A stretch of 64,000 nucleotides of DNA, from positions 4,309,973-4,373,972 of the forward strand of contig WBVU01000003.1 of assembly GCA_009192285.1 (NCBI GenBank), written 5' to 3'. A program made the translations under genes and the position numbers. The notes beneath the pieces were generated by a model. The model was not told the DNA's origin. It saw only the letters and a list, made by a program, of their open reading frames with translations, and made no database searches. This DNA is from Morchella semilibera (taxonomy: Eukaryota; Ascomycota; Pezizomycetes; Pezizales; Morchellaceae). This document shows, piece by piece, positions 32,601-43,242 of the stretch (position 1 is the first letter of the stretch; every line of letters starts with the position of its first letter).

Positions 32601-34468
32601 AGTGCGAGGAGTAGCTCATTCACTAAGAGGGGCTGGCGTGCTATAGTAATCCAATGTAGAACTCTTCTGCACTTTTCAAAATGCTCCCCTTTCAGAGAGG
32701 ACATTCGGCGCTTGAACATGAGCCCGTATACGTCAGACAGCTGATTTGGCATCATTTCCAAGATGTTGTCAACTTCCCAGGGCTCAGCTGCAGAAATCTC
32801 ATCCAGCATCAGTTTCGCCCAAAGGATCATTCCTCCAGCCCCTTGCAAAGTTCTCGAGTGAACTTTTTGCCGGCGTCGTTGGTTGTCTCGTAGGGTCGCC
32901 GACTCTTCAATTCGTTTCAAAATAAAGGCATTGATGTCTCTCTTTACATTTTCTTCCTCAATCACAAACAAAGACCAATGCTCTTTTAACGTGGTTTCCG
33001 CCATATAGGATTCGTTTAGACGTGAAGTTGTGAAGACCTTTAGGACCATAGACCTTGATATTGAACACTCTGTGAGTTGTGTAAGAAACCTTGTCATTTC
33101 GTCGTCTTTGTTGTCGCACTCGTCAAGGCCATCGATAATGCAGTAGATAGGCGACGGGAGCATATCAAGAATTTTCTTTAACAGAGCCCAGAGTTTATGG
33201 GTAGAATCTGCAGATGGCGTGCCACTCTCGTCATAGGCTTTGTAAACGACAGGGATAAGCTTAGCCTTGTGGACTTGGTGCTTAAGTAGTTGGAAAACAA
33301 AAGTTCGTAGGATTGATAATGGGTTGTTTCTCACTTCATCGTTTTCCTTGCAAAAAAAGTATATTATCGATTCTTCTTGGCGGAGCTTGAGTGTTAAGTG
33401 ATTGATGACAACCGAGGATAACATTGACTTTCCAGAGCCTGGAATTCCTTGCACGCAAATTCGGCTAGAGGTTTCCGACACAGACCATGCGTCAAATTCC
33501 GGAGTTTCAAAGAACCAATGGCAAGAGTTCTCGAGATGCCTTTCCTGGTTTTTCTCCTGCTGGAGCTCTGGGCTGGTGCAGAAAAGCCATTTCGTAGCGG
33601 CTGAGTATCGCTCACCTGATTAGGGAATATCAGCTATGTTTGTCTTTGATCACTATCGGGGAGGAGGCTTGGCGTACTCTCGTTGTGAGATCTTGCTTCC
33701 ATCATTCCACCCAGAGCTGCTGCTGGACTAATCGTCTGGACATGGCGCTTCATATTGGACAATATTTCTTCAAAATCTGAATCAAAGGTCTTCACTACCC
33801 TCCGAAACGTGTATGCTGAAAATCTTAGTGTAAAACAATGAGGCTATCCAGTACAAATGACTTACTTATAAGACTAGAACGAAAGTGTTTTGCAACCACA
33901 AGCGCTAGGTCAACCACATCAACATAGAAGAGTGTCAATGCATCGCGCACTAACTCAAGCGCGCCAAGGTTCGAGGATCGAAAATGCTCCTCATATTTGG
34001 CAAACAGGGTCAGTTGCTCTAAAGTGTCCTGTAGAAAACCTGAAATTTTTTCGAATTCCCCTGCCGCAGTCATTACAATCTATTGTAACATTAGCATTCA
34101 CACTTTCCATTAGAATACCACTAAAGTACCTGGAGGATGATCTTTATTGGTGCCCAAATAGGACCTCCAAGGCCTGAGCCTGTACTGACCACCGATTCAA
34201 TAGTGCTTTGAAATTGTGCGAATGGCTGCATGACGGCTTGGTTGAACTTTATGAACTTCTTCAACGATGGTCGCGAATCTTCGAGTTCCTTTAATAGTGC
34301 AAGAACTTCAGAGGGGCTAACAGTTGCTTTGAAAAGCGCTTTCTCTTCAGGCTTTAAACAGTCGAACATCTTCTGTTGTGCGGGGGAAAGCTGCGAAAGC
34401 CGTTCAAGAGCTTTGCTCCACGCCGTTTGGTAGCTAGAGCTGTTTATTAGCTCCGTGAAACAAGGGGC
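29637..34468 (-). CDS. NACHT-TPR NLR-like STAND receptor (frameshifted in the repeat array)
   Basis: Fungal NLR-like protein. Exons: 34130-34468 (5' end uncertain, no clear ATG before it), 33866-34079, 33678-33815 and 29637-33615. The N-terminal ~230 residues (AWSKALERLSQLSP, GPIWAPIKIILQ, FRRVVKTFDSDFEEIL) resemble the DUF7708-type N-terminal domain of such proteins. A linker with HLENSCHWFFETPEFDAW leads to a NACHT domain: Walker A GIPGSGKS, Walker B IYCIIDGLDECD, then TTSRLNES. The C-terminal half is about 18 TPR repeats of 42 residues (kinesin-light-chain type), nearly identical at DNA level. One base is missing from a CCC run at about 30358-30361, which shifts frame in repeat 13; as read, the product ends at 30260. 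Counting one extra base makes all exons sum to a whole number of codons through the stop at 29637, so the shift is a recent mutation or a sequencing error. Predicted role: self/non-self recognition and cell-death signalling. Confidence 0.85.
29690..31915 (-). repeat. Tandem array of ~126-bp TPR-encoding repeats
   Basis: About 18 units of 126 bp (129 bp where KAGFG replaces KALG). Units share blocks such as CGGCCCTGAT and CTCCTCCCCGA at fixed spacing. Differences cluster at the same few codon positions in each unit (for example N/D/H/S before NIA, SDQ versus RNQ, and Y/N/H in EW-x-ERA). Confidence 0.95.
29861..30820 (-). repeat. Tandem ~507-bp internal duplication of four TPR units
   Basis: Sequence from about 29757-30320 is repeated almost exactly about 506 bases further on (30262-30820). 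Four units plus one codon equal 507 bp; the observed offset is 506, because one copy lacks a C at about 30358-30361. Confidence 0.9.
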
Positions 34469-36110
34469 CTAGATGATGTTAACATACTTAATGCCCGAAG
34501 AAACTTGGTTAGACATATTGGTTTCGTATATCTCGTTAGCTGTGGGTTTCGCGCGGGTATGTATGGGGTGGAGAGTAAGGGCCGGGGGAAGCCTTGTTCG
34601 TCGAAAGAGGGGTATGTATTCTGTGGCTGATGCTAGCCATAGAACCTCGATTCATGACTTGAGGCTCCAGAAGTTGGTTATGAGGATCCAGTGGTTGGTG
34701 GGAGGATAGGCGCCAATCAGCAAAGGGCTGCGCGCACGAACATCACATTGTCGAGTCAATTTGTGTAACCCAGCAACGCTTTCAGGATAAGGTTATGTTA
34801 GGAGTGCGCAATTAGAAAAATCGTGCCCCAGAGCCGGGTGCCGGGTACTGGAAGATGGCCTATTCGGTATAATATGATGTGTAGGCTGGTATAAGACCCA
34901 GTTTCATCGGCCATATATCTAGATCAGAATGCTTCACCCCGAAAGAACTCCTCTTAGCCTAGTGGTATGCATTGCTCGCTGTCGTAAGGGCGCTCATTCG
35001 AGCGTTGAGAGACCAAAACCACCTACCAAGTCGAAAATTTCAAAGTAGCGCTCTTGATATGATACTTGAACTAATATAAAGATAGTATCATTACTAAGCC
35101 TATCTGTGAAGTTTCGAATAACTACTGACTACCGAAACGCCACGTGACATCGGTCTCTAATATAGTAGCCCAAATATAGAGCACCGTCAATCTGTGTTCC
35201 TCAATATGAAGACATTCATGCCGGAGCCAGGTAAACATAGATTCTAAGTCCTCTCGCGAACAAGCATGAATGGTAGTAGTGTCTAGCAAGAGACAATTGT
35301 AGACTGCGCAAATAGGTGATATCGAATATGAGAGGATGTTAGTTGAATTCTAGATCTGAGGCCAGCGCGTGTTGTTTTTCGGCTCCTCGGAGCAAATATC
35401 TTCCGTACAGACCATAGTACCTCGCATCACATGTCTCGTAGTTATTGACGCATGAACACAGCTCATCTAGCCGGAGTGCCATGTGACATCACTACTAGAG
35501 ACATCTCTAACGGATATACAAGGTAACCTAGCCCCGTACCCATCCCCTACGAGCAGCTAGCATGCCCTGGTAGGGGAGCTGGGTACGAGCCTAAAGGTAA
35601 CCAAAGCTTCAAGAGGCCCGGATCCGCGAAGGCGACAAGGGCATGATCTAGGCCTCCGGCTCCCGTTCTTGGCTCTGCCCCCCCAGCTCAGGCTTAGGGT
35701 TATAATACCACCCCATTATTCTCCATAACCATCACTCGGTTGTCACGGGCCATGCCGCTCCCCAAACGGCATAGTGGAGGAGGGAATTCTCCTACCGAAT
35801 ATACTAGTTGCCGATCAACCGATATATGCAGGGGCATGAGGTAATAACACCCCGCAATTAATTAATGAATCATAGCAATATGCAATGTCTCGCCCGAGTG
35901 TATTCCGATTCCAATATGGAACCATTGGTACCTGGAAATAACCATATATCAAGGGTAGAAATTGACTCGGCCGGTACGTCGGTTTCTACTCGTGCGGGTA
36001 TCAATGGTAATAAATAGATCATGTCCACTTACTCTCCGGGGCGGCTTCTCACTCAATCCACAGACATTAATTTCCAATACACCAATTTCTAACTCCACAA
36101 CGCAACCAAG
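34469..36110. other. Intergenic; possible NLR 5' exon and a small foldback
   Basis: The first ~200 bases may hold the missing start exon of the NLR (minus-strand ATGs at about 34511 and 34641 precede an acceptor at 34469), but I cannot choose one. An imperfect inverted repeat lies at 35522-35602. A degenerate tRNA-like stretch near 34957-35023 was considered and not called. Otherwise nothing seen. Confidence 0.5.
35522..35602. repeat. Imperfect inverted repeat (foldback)
   Basis: Left arm 35522-35550 (GGTAACCTAGCCCCGTACCC...) and right arm 35570-35602 (...GGGTACGAGCCTAAAGGTAACC end) are complementary with small gaps, with a 19-base loop. Both arm tips read GGTAACC. Confidence 0.75.
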
Positions 36111-37821
36111 ATGGTCAGTTCAGAGCCGGCACACCGCCCATTGAACGTTCTCATATCCGGGGCGGGCATTGGTGGTCTTGCGGCGGCGGCAGCGTTGAGA
36201 CAGGCTGGACATCATGTACAAGTAGGTCTCTCTCCAGGAATTGAAGAAGGCCCTTGATCAATTGGTGTTTATCTGACCATTGCAGGTGTTTGAGCGTTCA
36301 AACTTTAAAAACGAGTACGGAGCTGCCGTCAGTATTTCTCCAAATGCCAATGGCATCCTACGTGAACTAGGACTGGCGCTTGAAGATGTCGGGGGCGTGT
36401 ATGCTGCAAAGGTCAGTCAGCCACTCACTTAAGCCCCTCCCCTCCCTTTCAATACTGACGATGAATTATCAAGTTAAACGAATATGGTGCCGATGGAGCT
36501 CTTCACCGCACCACTGATGCGGCATCATACGCACAGAAGTACAAACATGTGAGTTAAATATCAACCTCTCACCCCGTTCACATTTGGTAAACCTACCTAC
36601 TCACGACTTTATCCTCAAACAGCCCTGGCAATATATCCACCGTGTTGATCTCCATAGCGGCCTAAAAGACATTGCAACCTCACCCACAGGCAAGGGTACA
36701 CCTGTTGAAATCCGCCTCGGAAACCGTGTATTATCTGTCGATAACAAAACTGCCACCTTAAAACTTGAGAACGGGGACTCAATTCAAGGCGATATTGTCA
36801 TTGCCGCTGATGGTGTTAATGTAACTTCTCGCTCATATCTCCAACCATCTGTTGCCATAGCTAACGTCTTTTTTAGTCTGCTCTCCGTGAAGAAGTAGAT
36901 CACAGTGGCGTTCACCCATCACCATTCGGGCTGTCAAGCTACCGCTTCCTAATCCCCGCAGATGTCCTCTACGAAGATCCCCAAACCCGCCGCTTCATCG
37001 AGACCGGCGAGTTCGAGCTCTGGAGCGGTGGGAACAACAAGCTAGTGCTATATCCATGCCGCGCCGGGAAGGTCCTTAATTGTGCCTTCCTGATCGAAGA
37101 CTACACTCCACATGACAAGAAGGGTATTTCATACCACCAATCCCTCGGCCGAGGCACTTAGAGAGGCAGAGACTAACATCTAGTAGAAATGACCTCCGCC
37201 ACTATGAAGGAGATAGTACTGGACTGCGTTAAGGATTGGCACCCGGACATTACCGCGCTTATAAATAAGGTTGATCCTGGGGCCATGGGCTACTGGCCTT
37301 TATATGATATGCCCACACTCAGTACCTGGATCAATGGGCGAACAGCCCTATTGGGTGATGCTGCGCACCCCTTCCTGCCATGTAAGGGCCATCCCCGCCC
37401 CCCGCCTACCTCGTTACCCATGCAACTAACACACCGCAGTCCAGGGGCAAGGCGCAGCACAGGCCATTGAGGACGCCATTGCGCTAGCAGCCGTCCTACC
37501 ACTCGACCAGACGACGCCTGCTGACATCCCCGAGAGGCTAAGGCTATACCAGAAAGCAAGATTTGAGCGCGTGGGGCTTATCCAGCAACACTCCAGGGAT
37601 GTAGGGAGAGAAAATGAGAAGATTTTGAAATCTAATAGCGGATCAAGTGGGTTTCTCCAATCTCCTCCAAACGCAGTGTTTCCCTTCTCTTCCCCAGATG
37701 TAAAATACTGACGGATGGTGTAGCGGCTTTGCTATATATGGACTACAATTTTGGCCACGATGCGCGTGCCCATGCGACAGGGCTGCTGGCAGCAAATACT
37801 CAGATGCAGAGTGTTTGCTAG
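36111..37821 (+). CDS. FAD-dependent aromatic monooxygenase (salicylate hydroxylase-like)
   Basis: Group A flavoprotein monooxygenase. Eight exons: 36111-36221, 36286-36411, 36474-36548, 36623-36820, 36877-37123, 37187-37381, 37440-37646 and 37724-37821, giving 418 residues, the usual size of salicylate-hydroxylase-like enzymes. FAD-binding motif LISGAGIGGLAAAAALRQAG at residues ~13-32; DG motif IVIAADGVNSALREE (completed by splicing intron 4); GD motif TALLGDAAHPFLPFQGQGAA with AIEDAIALAA (completed by splicing intron 6). Intron 5 can end at either of two adjacent TAGs (37183 or 37186), adding or removing one residue. The last junction (37646/37724) is the least certain; it was chosen to restore an open frame through YMDYNFGHDARAHA to the stop at 37819. 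Substrate unknown; no biosynthetic partner genes are adjacent. Confidence 0.88.
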
Positions 37822-38146
37822 GTTTTTATACATCTTGGTAATGCACTGTACATCGGTATATACATGTTGTGTGTGTGGTTAGTATATTTTGTGTTGGTAT
37901 TTTATTGTTCTAGGCGTGCGTGACATCTCCGTTCATTATTATAGCGAAGTCATTGAAAGCAATGTATTTAAAAGGCAACCACCCCCCTTTATGTATCCAG
38001 CAATCTCTTGGAGTGCTAAATTAAGCACTTAACATCGCTCCCCGTACCCCCAAAAAGAAAGAAACCACACATGTGCGTTCCATATTAGCCACTTTACTCC
38101 TAAACGGCGATAATCGAAATACTACATGTAGTTATATAAAAAGATC
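37822..38146. other. Intergenic
   Basis: 325 bases between the monooxygenase stop and the tRNA 3' end; holds CTACATGTAG at 38122-38131. No gene. Confidence 0.5.
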
Positions 38147-38261
38147 TGAAAGGAGGGGGATTCGAACCCCCGCGGGCTAGGCCCATGAGAAACCTCGCTT
38201 TTGAAGAAGCAAGAAAGTAGAAAACTTGAGTCACACACCTTAACCACTCGGTCATCCTTCC
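38147..38261 (-). tRNA. tRNA-Leu (CAA) with ~35-nt intron
   Basis: Minus strand. Acceptor GGAAGGA (38261-38255) pairs with TCCTTTC (38154-38148), discriminator A at 38147. D arm ACCGAGTGGTTAAGGT. Anticodon stem TGTGA (38235-38231) with TCATG (38188-38184); anticodon CAA at 38228-38226. Intron about 38224-38190. Long variable arm GGC...GCC and T arm GGGGG-TTCGAAT-CCCCC support a type II leucine tRNA; tRNA-Ser has similar arms, but the anticodon reads Leu. Confidence 0.88.
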
Positions 38262-38925
38262 GCTGTTCATTGGTGATCTTGACCGATCTGGAGCAGGGTT
38301 GGGCTAGTGTTCTGCTGGGTACGTAGTATTGGGTAAGTGGGCTAACTGGAAATGATATAGTCCTGGGGTGTGCCTCTATCGTGATGTACTTACCTGCCTA
38401 GGTGGTCTATATGGTTATTTCGTGTGTGTACTTATAATAACTAGTGCATTCTGTATTCGGAGAGTTAGGGTTTACAGCAGTTTGTCTTTTTCTTCGCGTG
38501 AGAAGTCATGATCCTAATTTCTGGGGCTGCATGTATGTAAGTTTGGGGGTTTTCTTTATGCCATAGTTCATACTTTTTGCAATGATTTTGTGCCCGTAAA
38601 CTAAAATTCAATTGATTAAAAAAATGTATGTAGGCCTGGTAATAGGGTAATGGTCAATGATAATCTTGTAAGATTGCTTAACACCATACTACGGCCTGAA
38701 AACAATTTAGGTGCTAAGAGCCAACTCGCTCTGGGCTCTAGGGGTCGGGGTACATGTACATATTACAAAGGTCAGTTGGGCATTTGTTTAAAGTGCCCCC
38801 GACGGAGCACTTCCTACTACCGATAATGGTCCTGGGGCGGTGAAGGACAACCCACTCTAAAAGTCTTTAGATACCTATATTACAAAAGGGGCAGTTTTGC
38901 TGGGGGGGTAGGGGCCTCATCTCCA
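38262..38925. other. Intergenic
   Basis: No gene seen; GTACATGTAC at about 38750. The right end is the 3' region of the RRM-like gene. Confidence 0.5.
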
Positions 38926-39629
38926 TCATTTGGCATCCTTCTTACCATCAATGCCCTCCTCTTCTTCCTCCAGGCTGCCCCCCTCCCTCCTCAAGCTCTC
39001 CAATATACCACTCACCACCTCCCTCTCGCCAAAGCCAATACCGACGCCACCCTCCGCCGCAGCCCTCACCTTCTCCATATCCAGCCTCTCCTGCAGGTCC
39101 GCAAAGCCCACGAACCCCCCCGTGTACCGGCGGATCAAGCGCATGCGCATCGCGCGCGCCTTCATATCCGGCTCCATGCCCTCGTCGCGCACGGTAGTCA
39201 GGTCTTCGCCCGGGCCGACATTGCGCCCCCACGACGTGGGCATGTAGTAGTGCGGGCTGTTGTTGCTGATGTACTGCTCGTGGTTGAATATGGACTCGGA
39301 GGGCGTCACGGTGATGCCGGCGGCGGGGACGAACACGGGTGGCGACTCGAGGAGGCGCTGGGCCGAGGCGGCGCTGCGGAAGATGATGTGTGCGCGGGGC
39401 TTGAACTCTTTGGTTGTTTCTTCGTACTGGGTTTGGTGGGTTAGGTGGTGGTGGTGGTGGCGGGGGCGGGGAGACGTACGCGTAGGGCTTTGAACATCTG
39501 GATCTCGCCGAAGCGGGAGAGCTCGCGGTAGACGGCGCGGGACTCGCTGATGTTTTTGGGGGGCGGGTAGAGGTAGAGTTGGAGTTTGGCTATGACGGGT
39601 GCTGCTGCCTTTTGGGTACTCGCTGCCAT
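38926..39629 (-). CDS. Small RRM-like protein, fungal, function unknown
   Basis: Two exons, 39480-39629 and 38926-39426, joined phase 0 (GTACGT...ACCCAG), giving 216 residues from ATG 39629. Residues ~15-75 resemble an RNA-recognition-motif fold: a beta strand KLQLYLYPPP, helix ISESRAVYRELSRFG, strand EIQMFKALR, then HIIFRSAASAQRLLESP as a second strand and helix. The rest includes FNHEQYISNNSPHYYMPTSW, which looks conserved, and an acidic, Glu-rich C-terminus. RNP motifs are weak, so RNA binding is inferred only from the fold pattern. I cannot name the family. The intron contains a GGT/ACC trinucleotide run. Confidence 0.7.
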
Positions 39630-41073
39630 TTTTTGGGAGGGTGTGGGAGTTGATAGTCTAGAGTTCAGTCGTTGACTGGAGGTGAAATTCAGGATTATGG
39701 GTTAGGGTTAAGTGGTGAGGTCTTGGCGATGGTGGTAGTGGTGAGGTTGATTGTCACAGAATGTCACTCGAGTATTGGATGAGTTAGGGTCAGTAACTGT
39801 ATTGTAGCAGCATCACATGTGGACCTGATACCCGGCCAAAGAGGTGTTTTCGTTTGGCGGGGTTCTCTCAAGCCTTATTGATCTTCGTATATCTAGCAAC
39901 AACGGCTGTCGGTAAACCCGTAAAAGATGCGCACAAACCACTGCGCAAATTGCGAGTGAGTCATCACAGCTCACTCGAGTACTAAGTGCATGATATATGC
40001 ATAGTTTTACAAGCTTAAGGATACCGAGTGACTGATTGGCTGTCTCGGGAATCAAGTTGCACGGTAGTTGAAAACCACAAGAGTTGGTGACTTGAACCGT
40101 CTCTTTGTTTCCCGCAACCCGATCCCGCGACATAGACAAGGGACTTACATAAGTACATGTAAGTAAGTACATGTTGAGAACCCGACAGGCAACCCACTTA
40201 ATTACCCGGGCCATCCTTCTTCTTTGTGCTAGACACGGGTCACTCATGATCAACCACCTCTAGTCTTTGTCTGATACAACAAACACCACACAAGGACCAC
40301 TCCGCCTCCGCCTATCGTGAAGCCAGGCTCTTTGAGACGCACCTGTACTGAGTCGGTTAACAGCAACTGCATTATCCTTTAGCTTCTCCTGCACACGATG
40401 GCTGTTGATTGTTGCGCCGAGGGGAGAGATACTTATGTTTGTCGTGAGTAGCCTTCCGGGGTAGCGTTGGTTGGGAGATAGGAGGTACATACATGTAGCT
40501 ATCATGCAGGCATCGACATTAGATCGGCTCGGTTGTTTCGGGGGCCGGGTTAGCCGGATATAGTATGTAGTGAGTACTATCAACGCTTTAGTATTACAGT
40601 CGGTTTCTTGCACTGAAGAAGGGTTTTAGTCTGTAATAGTAGCCAGAACCTAGAATCGATGCTGCGAACAAAACGGCGCACTAGCCCCAATGAAAAGACT
40701 TGACGGATATCAAATTATGCCTAAAGGTACCGGACCCCCCAGGATCCATCAGACTTTTCAGTTGCCAATATAAAGCGGGGGTAGCCAGACTCCCCCCTCT
40801 ACCGCACTGGGGACGAATCCTGTCACTTTCAAGAAACATCGGTTCATGTTTGGCGGATTGAATCCTACTCGAGTGCCGGCCACATTCCTTTGTGTGTTTC
40901 ATTAAAATTCTATCTATGCGAGAGCTAGGACTTGGGTATTATAAGTACAGGACCGCTCAACAGTGTGTAACCAAAAGACTCCAAACTTTTTGAAGACACG
41001 ATAACGTACTTCTCATTATTATTATCCTCATAACCAACCACTACTTCCTATTATTACAGCTCCAACATTAACG
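39630..41073. other. Intergenic, divergent promoters of RRM-like and LPMO genes
   Basis: 1.4 kb. Open frames present are short and without domains. TACATGTA-type motifs near 40145-40174 and 40489. No gene recognised. Confidence 0.5.
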
Positions 41074-42189
41074 ATGCGCACCCTATACTTACTTGCTGCT
41101 TGCGCAGCACTTCTGGCCGCCCCATCACATGCTCACACAGCCATGGTCAAGCCCATCCCACTACGGTACAAGACAAACCCATACACAGATCCGGGCCGGA
41201 TAGACTACAGCTACAGCAGCCCTCTCTTCCCGGACGGCAGCAACTACCCCTGCAAGGGCTTCCACTCGGAATTCAACACCGCCGAAGGCACACCAGTCGA
41301 AACCTGGCCCGCTGGAACACTACAATCCGTAGGCCTAGGCGACGGGAGCGGCGCCAACCACAGGGGCGGCTCCTGCCAACTCTCGCTCTCAGAGGACGCA
41401 GGCGCAACCTTCAAGGTCATCAAGAGCTTCATCGGGGCCTGCCCCATGAACACCCAGCAAACCCTCGAAGTCGAGGTCCCGAAGGAGGCCAAAAGCGGAA
41501 AGGCCCTCTTTGCCTGGTCCTGGTTCAACAAAGCCGGCCAGCGCGAGATGTACATGAACTGCGCCGTGGTGACAATCACGGGCGGCGGCGCTGGCCTCTC
41601 CGGCACCGAATGGCCAAACATCTTCACCGCCAACATCGGCGGGAGCTGCACAACAACCGAGGGCATCGACGTCGTCTTCCCCAACCCCGGCAAGAACGTA
41701 GTAACCGCACAGGGAAACGTCAACCTCGGCCCCCCAGCCGGCGACTGCGGCGCCACCGGCCCCGCACCCCCAGACCAGTCGGTACCAGCTGCATCGAGTG
41801 CCCCGGCGGTAGCCCCCGCCGCCGGATCACCAGCAGCAACATCCAGTGTAGTTGCCCCCTCATCTCCTTCTGCGTCCCCCACGGCGCCCGCTGCGGCCGC
41901 CCCAGCCTCTGGCGGCGGCGGCGCTGGCGACCCTGCGTCCTGCTCGTGCGTGTGCGGCGGGCCGCAGGGGTACGTGGTCAATATTGTCCCCGCGGCCGCC
42001 GGCGTCTCCGAGGGCGCCATGGCGCCGCGGACTCCCCCCCCTGAGTACAGCGGCGCTGACGCGGCGGGTGTGGAAGGCCTTATTGAGCGCCGCGAGGTGG
42101 CGGAGCCGACGTGTGGGACCCAGCGCCGCGACCATCTACGCCGTCATGGCCTCAAGAGCCGTCGCGGTGCTGCTGATACTGCTTGCTGA
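41074..42189 (+). CDS. AA11-like lytic polysaccharide monooxygenase, secreted
   Basis: Single exon, 371 residues, ATG 41074. Signal peptide 1-20 ends SHA, so the mature protein starts with His21 (HTAMVKPIPLRY), as needed for a copper histidine brace. The second brace His is probably His96 in GANHRGGSCQLSLS. Further AA11-type motifs: FPDGSNYPCKG, FKVIKSFIGACP and LFAWSWFNKAGQREMYMNCA, with Tyr160 a candidate axial residue. The catalytic domain ends near 225. A Pro/Ala/Ser-rich linker (~226-285) follows, then CSCVCGGPQGY and a basic tail ending in Cys. The C-terminal part matches no binding module I recognise. AA11 enzymes oxidise chitin; that substrate is inferred from family resemblance. The coding region is strongly GC-rich. 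Confidence 0.85.
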   Translation: MRTLYLLAACAALLAAPSHAHTAMVKPIPLRYKTNPYTDPGRIDYSYSSPLFPDGSNYPCKGFHSEFNTAEGTPVETWPAGTLQSVGLGDGSGANHRGGSCQLSLSEDAGATFKVIKSFIGACPMNTQQTLEVEVPKEAKSGKALFAWSWFNKAGQREMYMNCAVVTITGGGAGLSGTEWPNIFTANIGGSCTTTEGIDVVFPNPGKNVVTAQGNVNLGPPAGDCGATGPAPPDQSVPAASSAPAVAPAAGSPAATSSVVAPSSPSASPTAPAAAAPASGGGGAGDPASCSCVCGGPQGYVVNIVPAAAGVSEGAMAPRTPPPEYSGADAAGVEGLIERREVAEPTCGTQRRDHLRRHGLKSRRGAADTAC

Positions 42190-42745
42190 TCACCTGCTGA
42201 CGGACGTGGAGTGGTGAGGCGGAGGCCTCTATCTTTTAATTGTTTCTCTTTTGTCTAATATTTTGTATGTACATGTATCTATGTCTATAGCTATTCGGCT
42301 TTTTGTTTATTTCCATTTCTTATTTTCTTGTATGTAGTGAAAGTGGTCCATAGTGTATTTTGGAGCTGTGCCCGGTATTTCTTTTTTCTTCTTCTTTCCC
42401 TCCTTTTTCCTTTCTTTTAGGGGCCTGTGTTTTGATATCGCGCTGGCGTTGGGAAATATAAATTGAGACCGGCCTAACTTCACCCTCTTTCCGGATTGAC
42501 CTGCGGGCTACCAGAATCAATGCGAGTGAGGTGCCATGAAGGACACTAAATAGATCTAGAGTTTGTAGTACTTTACGCACGCACCAGCTAACCACAATAA
42601 CTCCCATGACAGAACATCCCCAACAGTGTAGTTGCGCATGTGGTCCCGGATCACCTTATCTCACTCGTCCCTCACACCCTCACGCGCCACCCCCGCCCAG
42701 CCCCCACGCACCAACCCAGGAGACAAAAAAAACAAAGTGATAATT
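42190..42745. other. Intergenic
   Basis: 3' region of the LPMO gene and flank of the tRNA-Arg gene. T/C-rich stretch at 42380-42418. No gene seen. Confidence 0.5.
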
Positions 42746-42818
42746 CGACCGCGCGAGGACTCGAACCCCCAATCTTTGGTGCCGAAAACCAACGCCTTAA
42801 CCATTAGGCCACGCGGCC
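42746..42818 (-). tRNA. tRNA-Arg (UCG)
   Basis: Minus strand, 73 nt, no intron. Acceptor GGCCGCG (42818-42812) pairs with CGCGGTC (42753-42747), discriminator G at 42746. D arm GCCTAATGGTTAAGGC; anticodon stem TTGGT/ACCAA enclosing TTTCGGC, anticodon TCG; T loop TTCGAGT. One mismatch at the base of the T stem. Confidence 0.9.
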
Positions 42819-43242
42819 GCCTAGTTTCTGCACCGCGTTCAAGAAACTTGAGCTAAGCCTAACTTGGTGTGTGTTTATGTAATGAGAGTCTACAAGCTTT
42901 ATCGTGTCATCATGCCCCGCCCCCCTGCCGCTTCAACAACTACTGTAGTTTCCAAAAATGTTTGTAAAGACCCCCCCCCCGGCCAGAGGAAGAGGAAGAT
43001 GTGTATGTCATGGTGGTGGTGGTGGTGGGTTTGCAAAAAAAAAAAACTATTCAATAGCATCTGTATAGAAAAGCAAAAGAATAAGATACAAATAAACAAA
43101 AAAGCAATAGAGTAGGAAACGCTAAACAAATGGGACGCGCTGGAAAAAAAAGCTTGAGTAACCAAAAATAAATATAGGGAAGAAAAGAAAAGAAAAAGTC
43201 AATATCTTCGTTATTCCAAAATGCGGTCTGGGGGGGGGGGGG
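42819..43242. other. Intergenic with homopolymers
   Basis: Contains a C10 run (~42970), a (TGG)n run (~43012-43028), A-rich stretch (~43035-43150) and a G12 run at about 43230-43241 immediately before the stop of the F-box/WD gene. No gene. Confidence 0.5.

Noticed and set aside
34957-35023. tRNA-like stretch with a GTC anticodon-like loop and TTCGAG box
   Set aside because: Anticodon and acceptor stems do not pair; at best a decayed tRNA-Asp.
42851-43165. Open frames over A-rich and TGG-rich simple repeats
   Set aside because: Composition-driven; no protein features.
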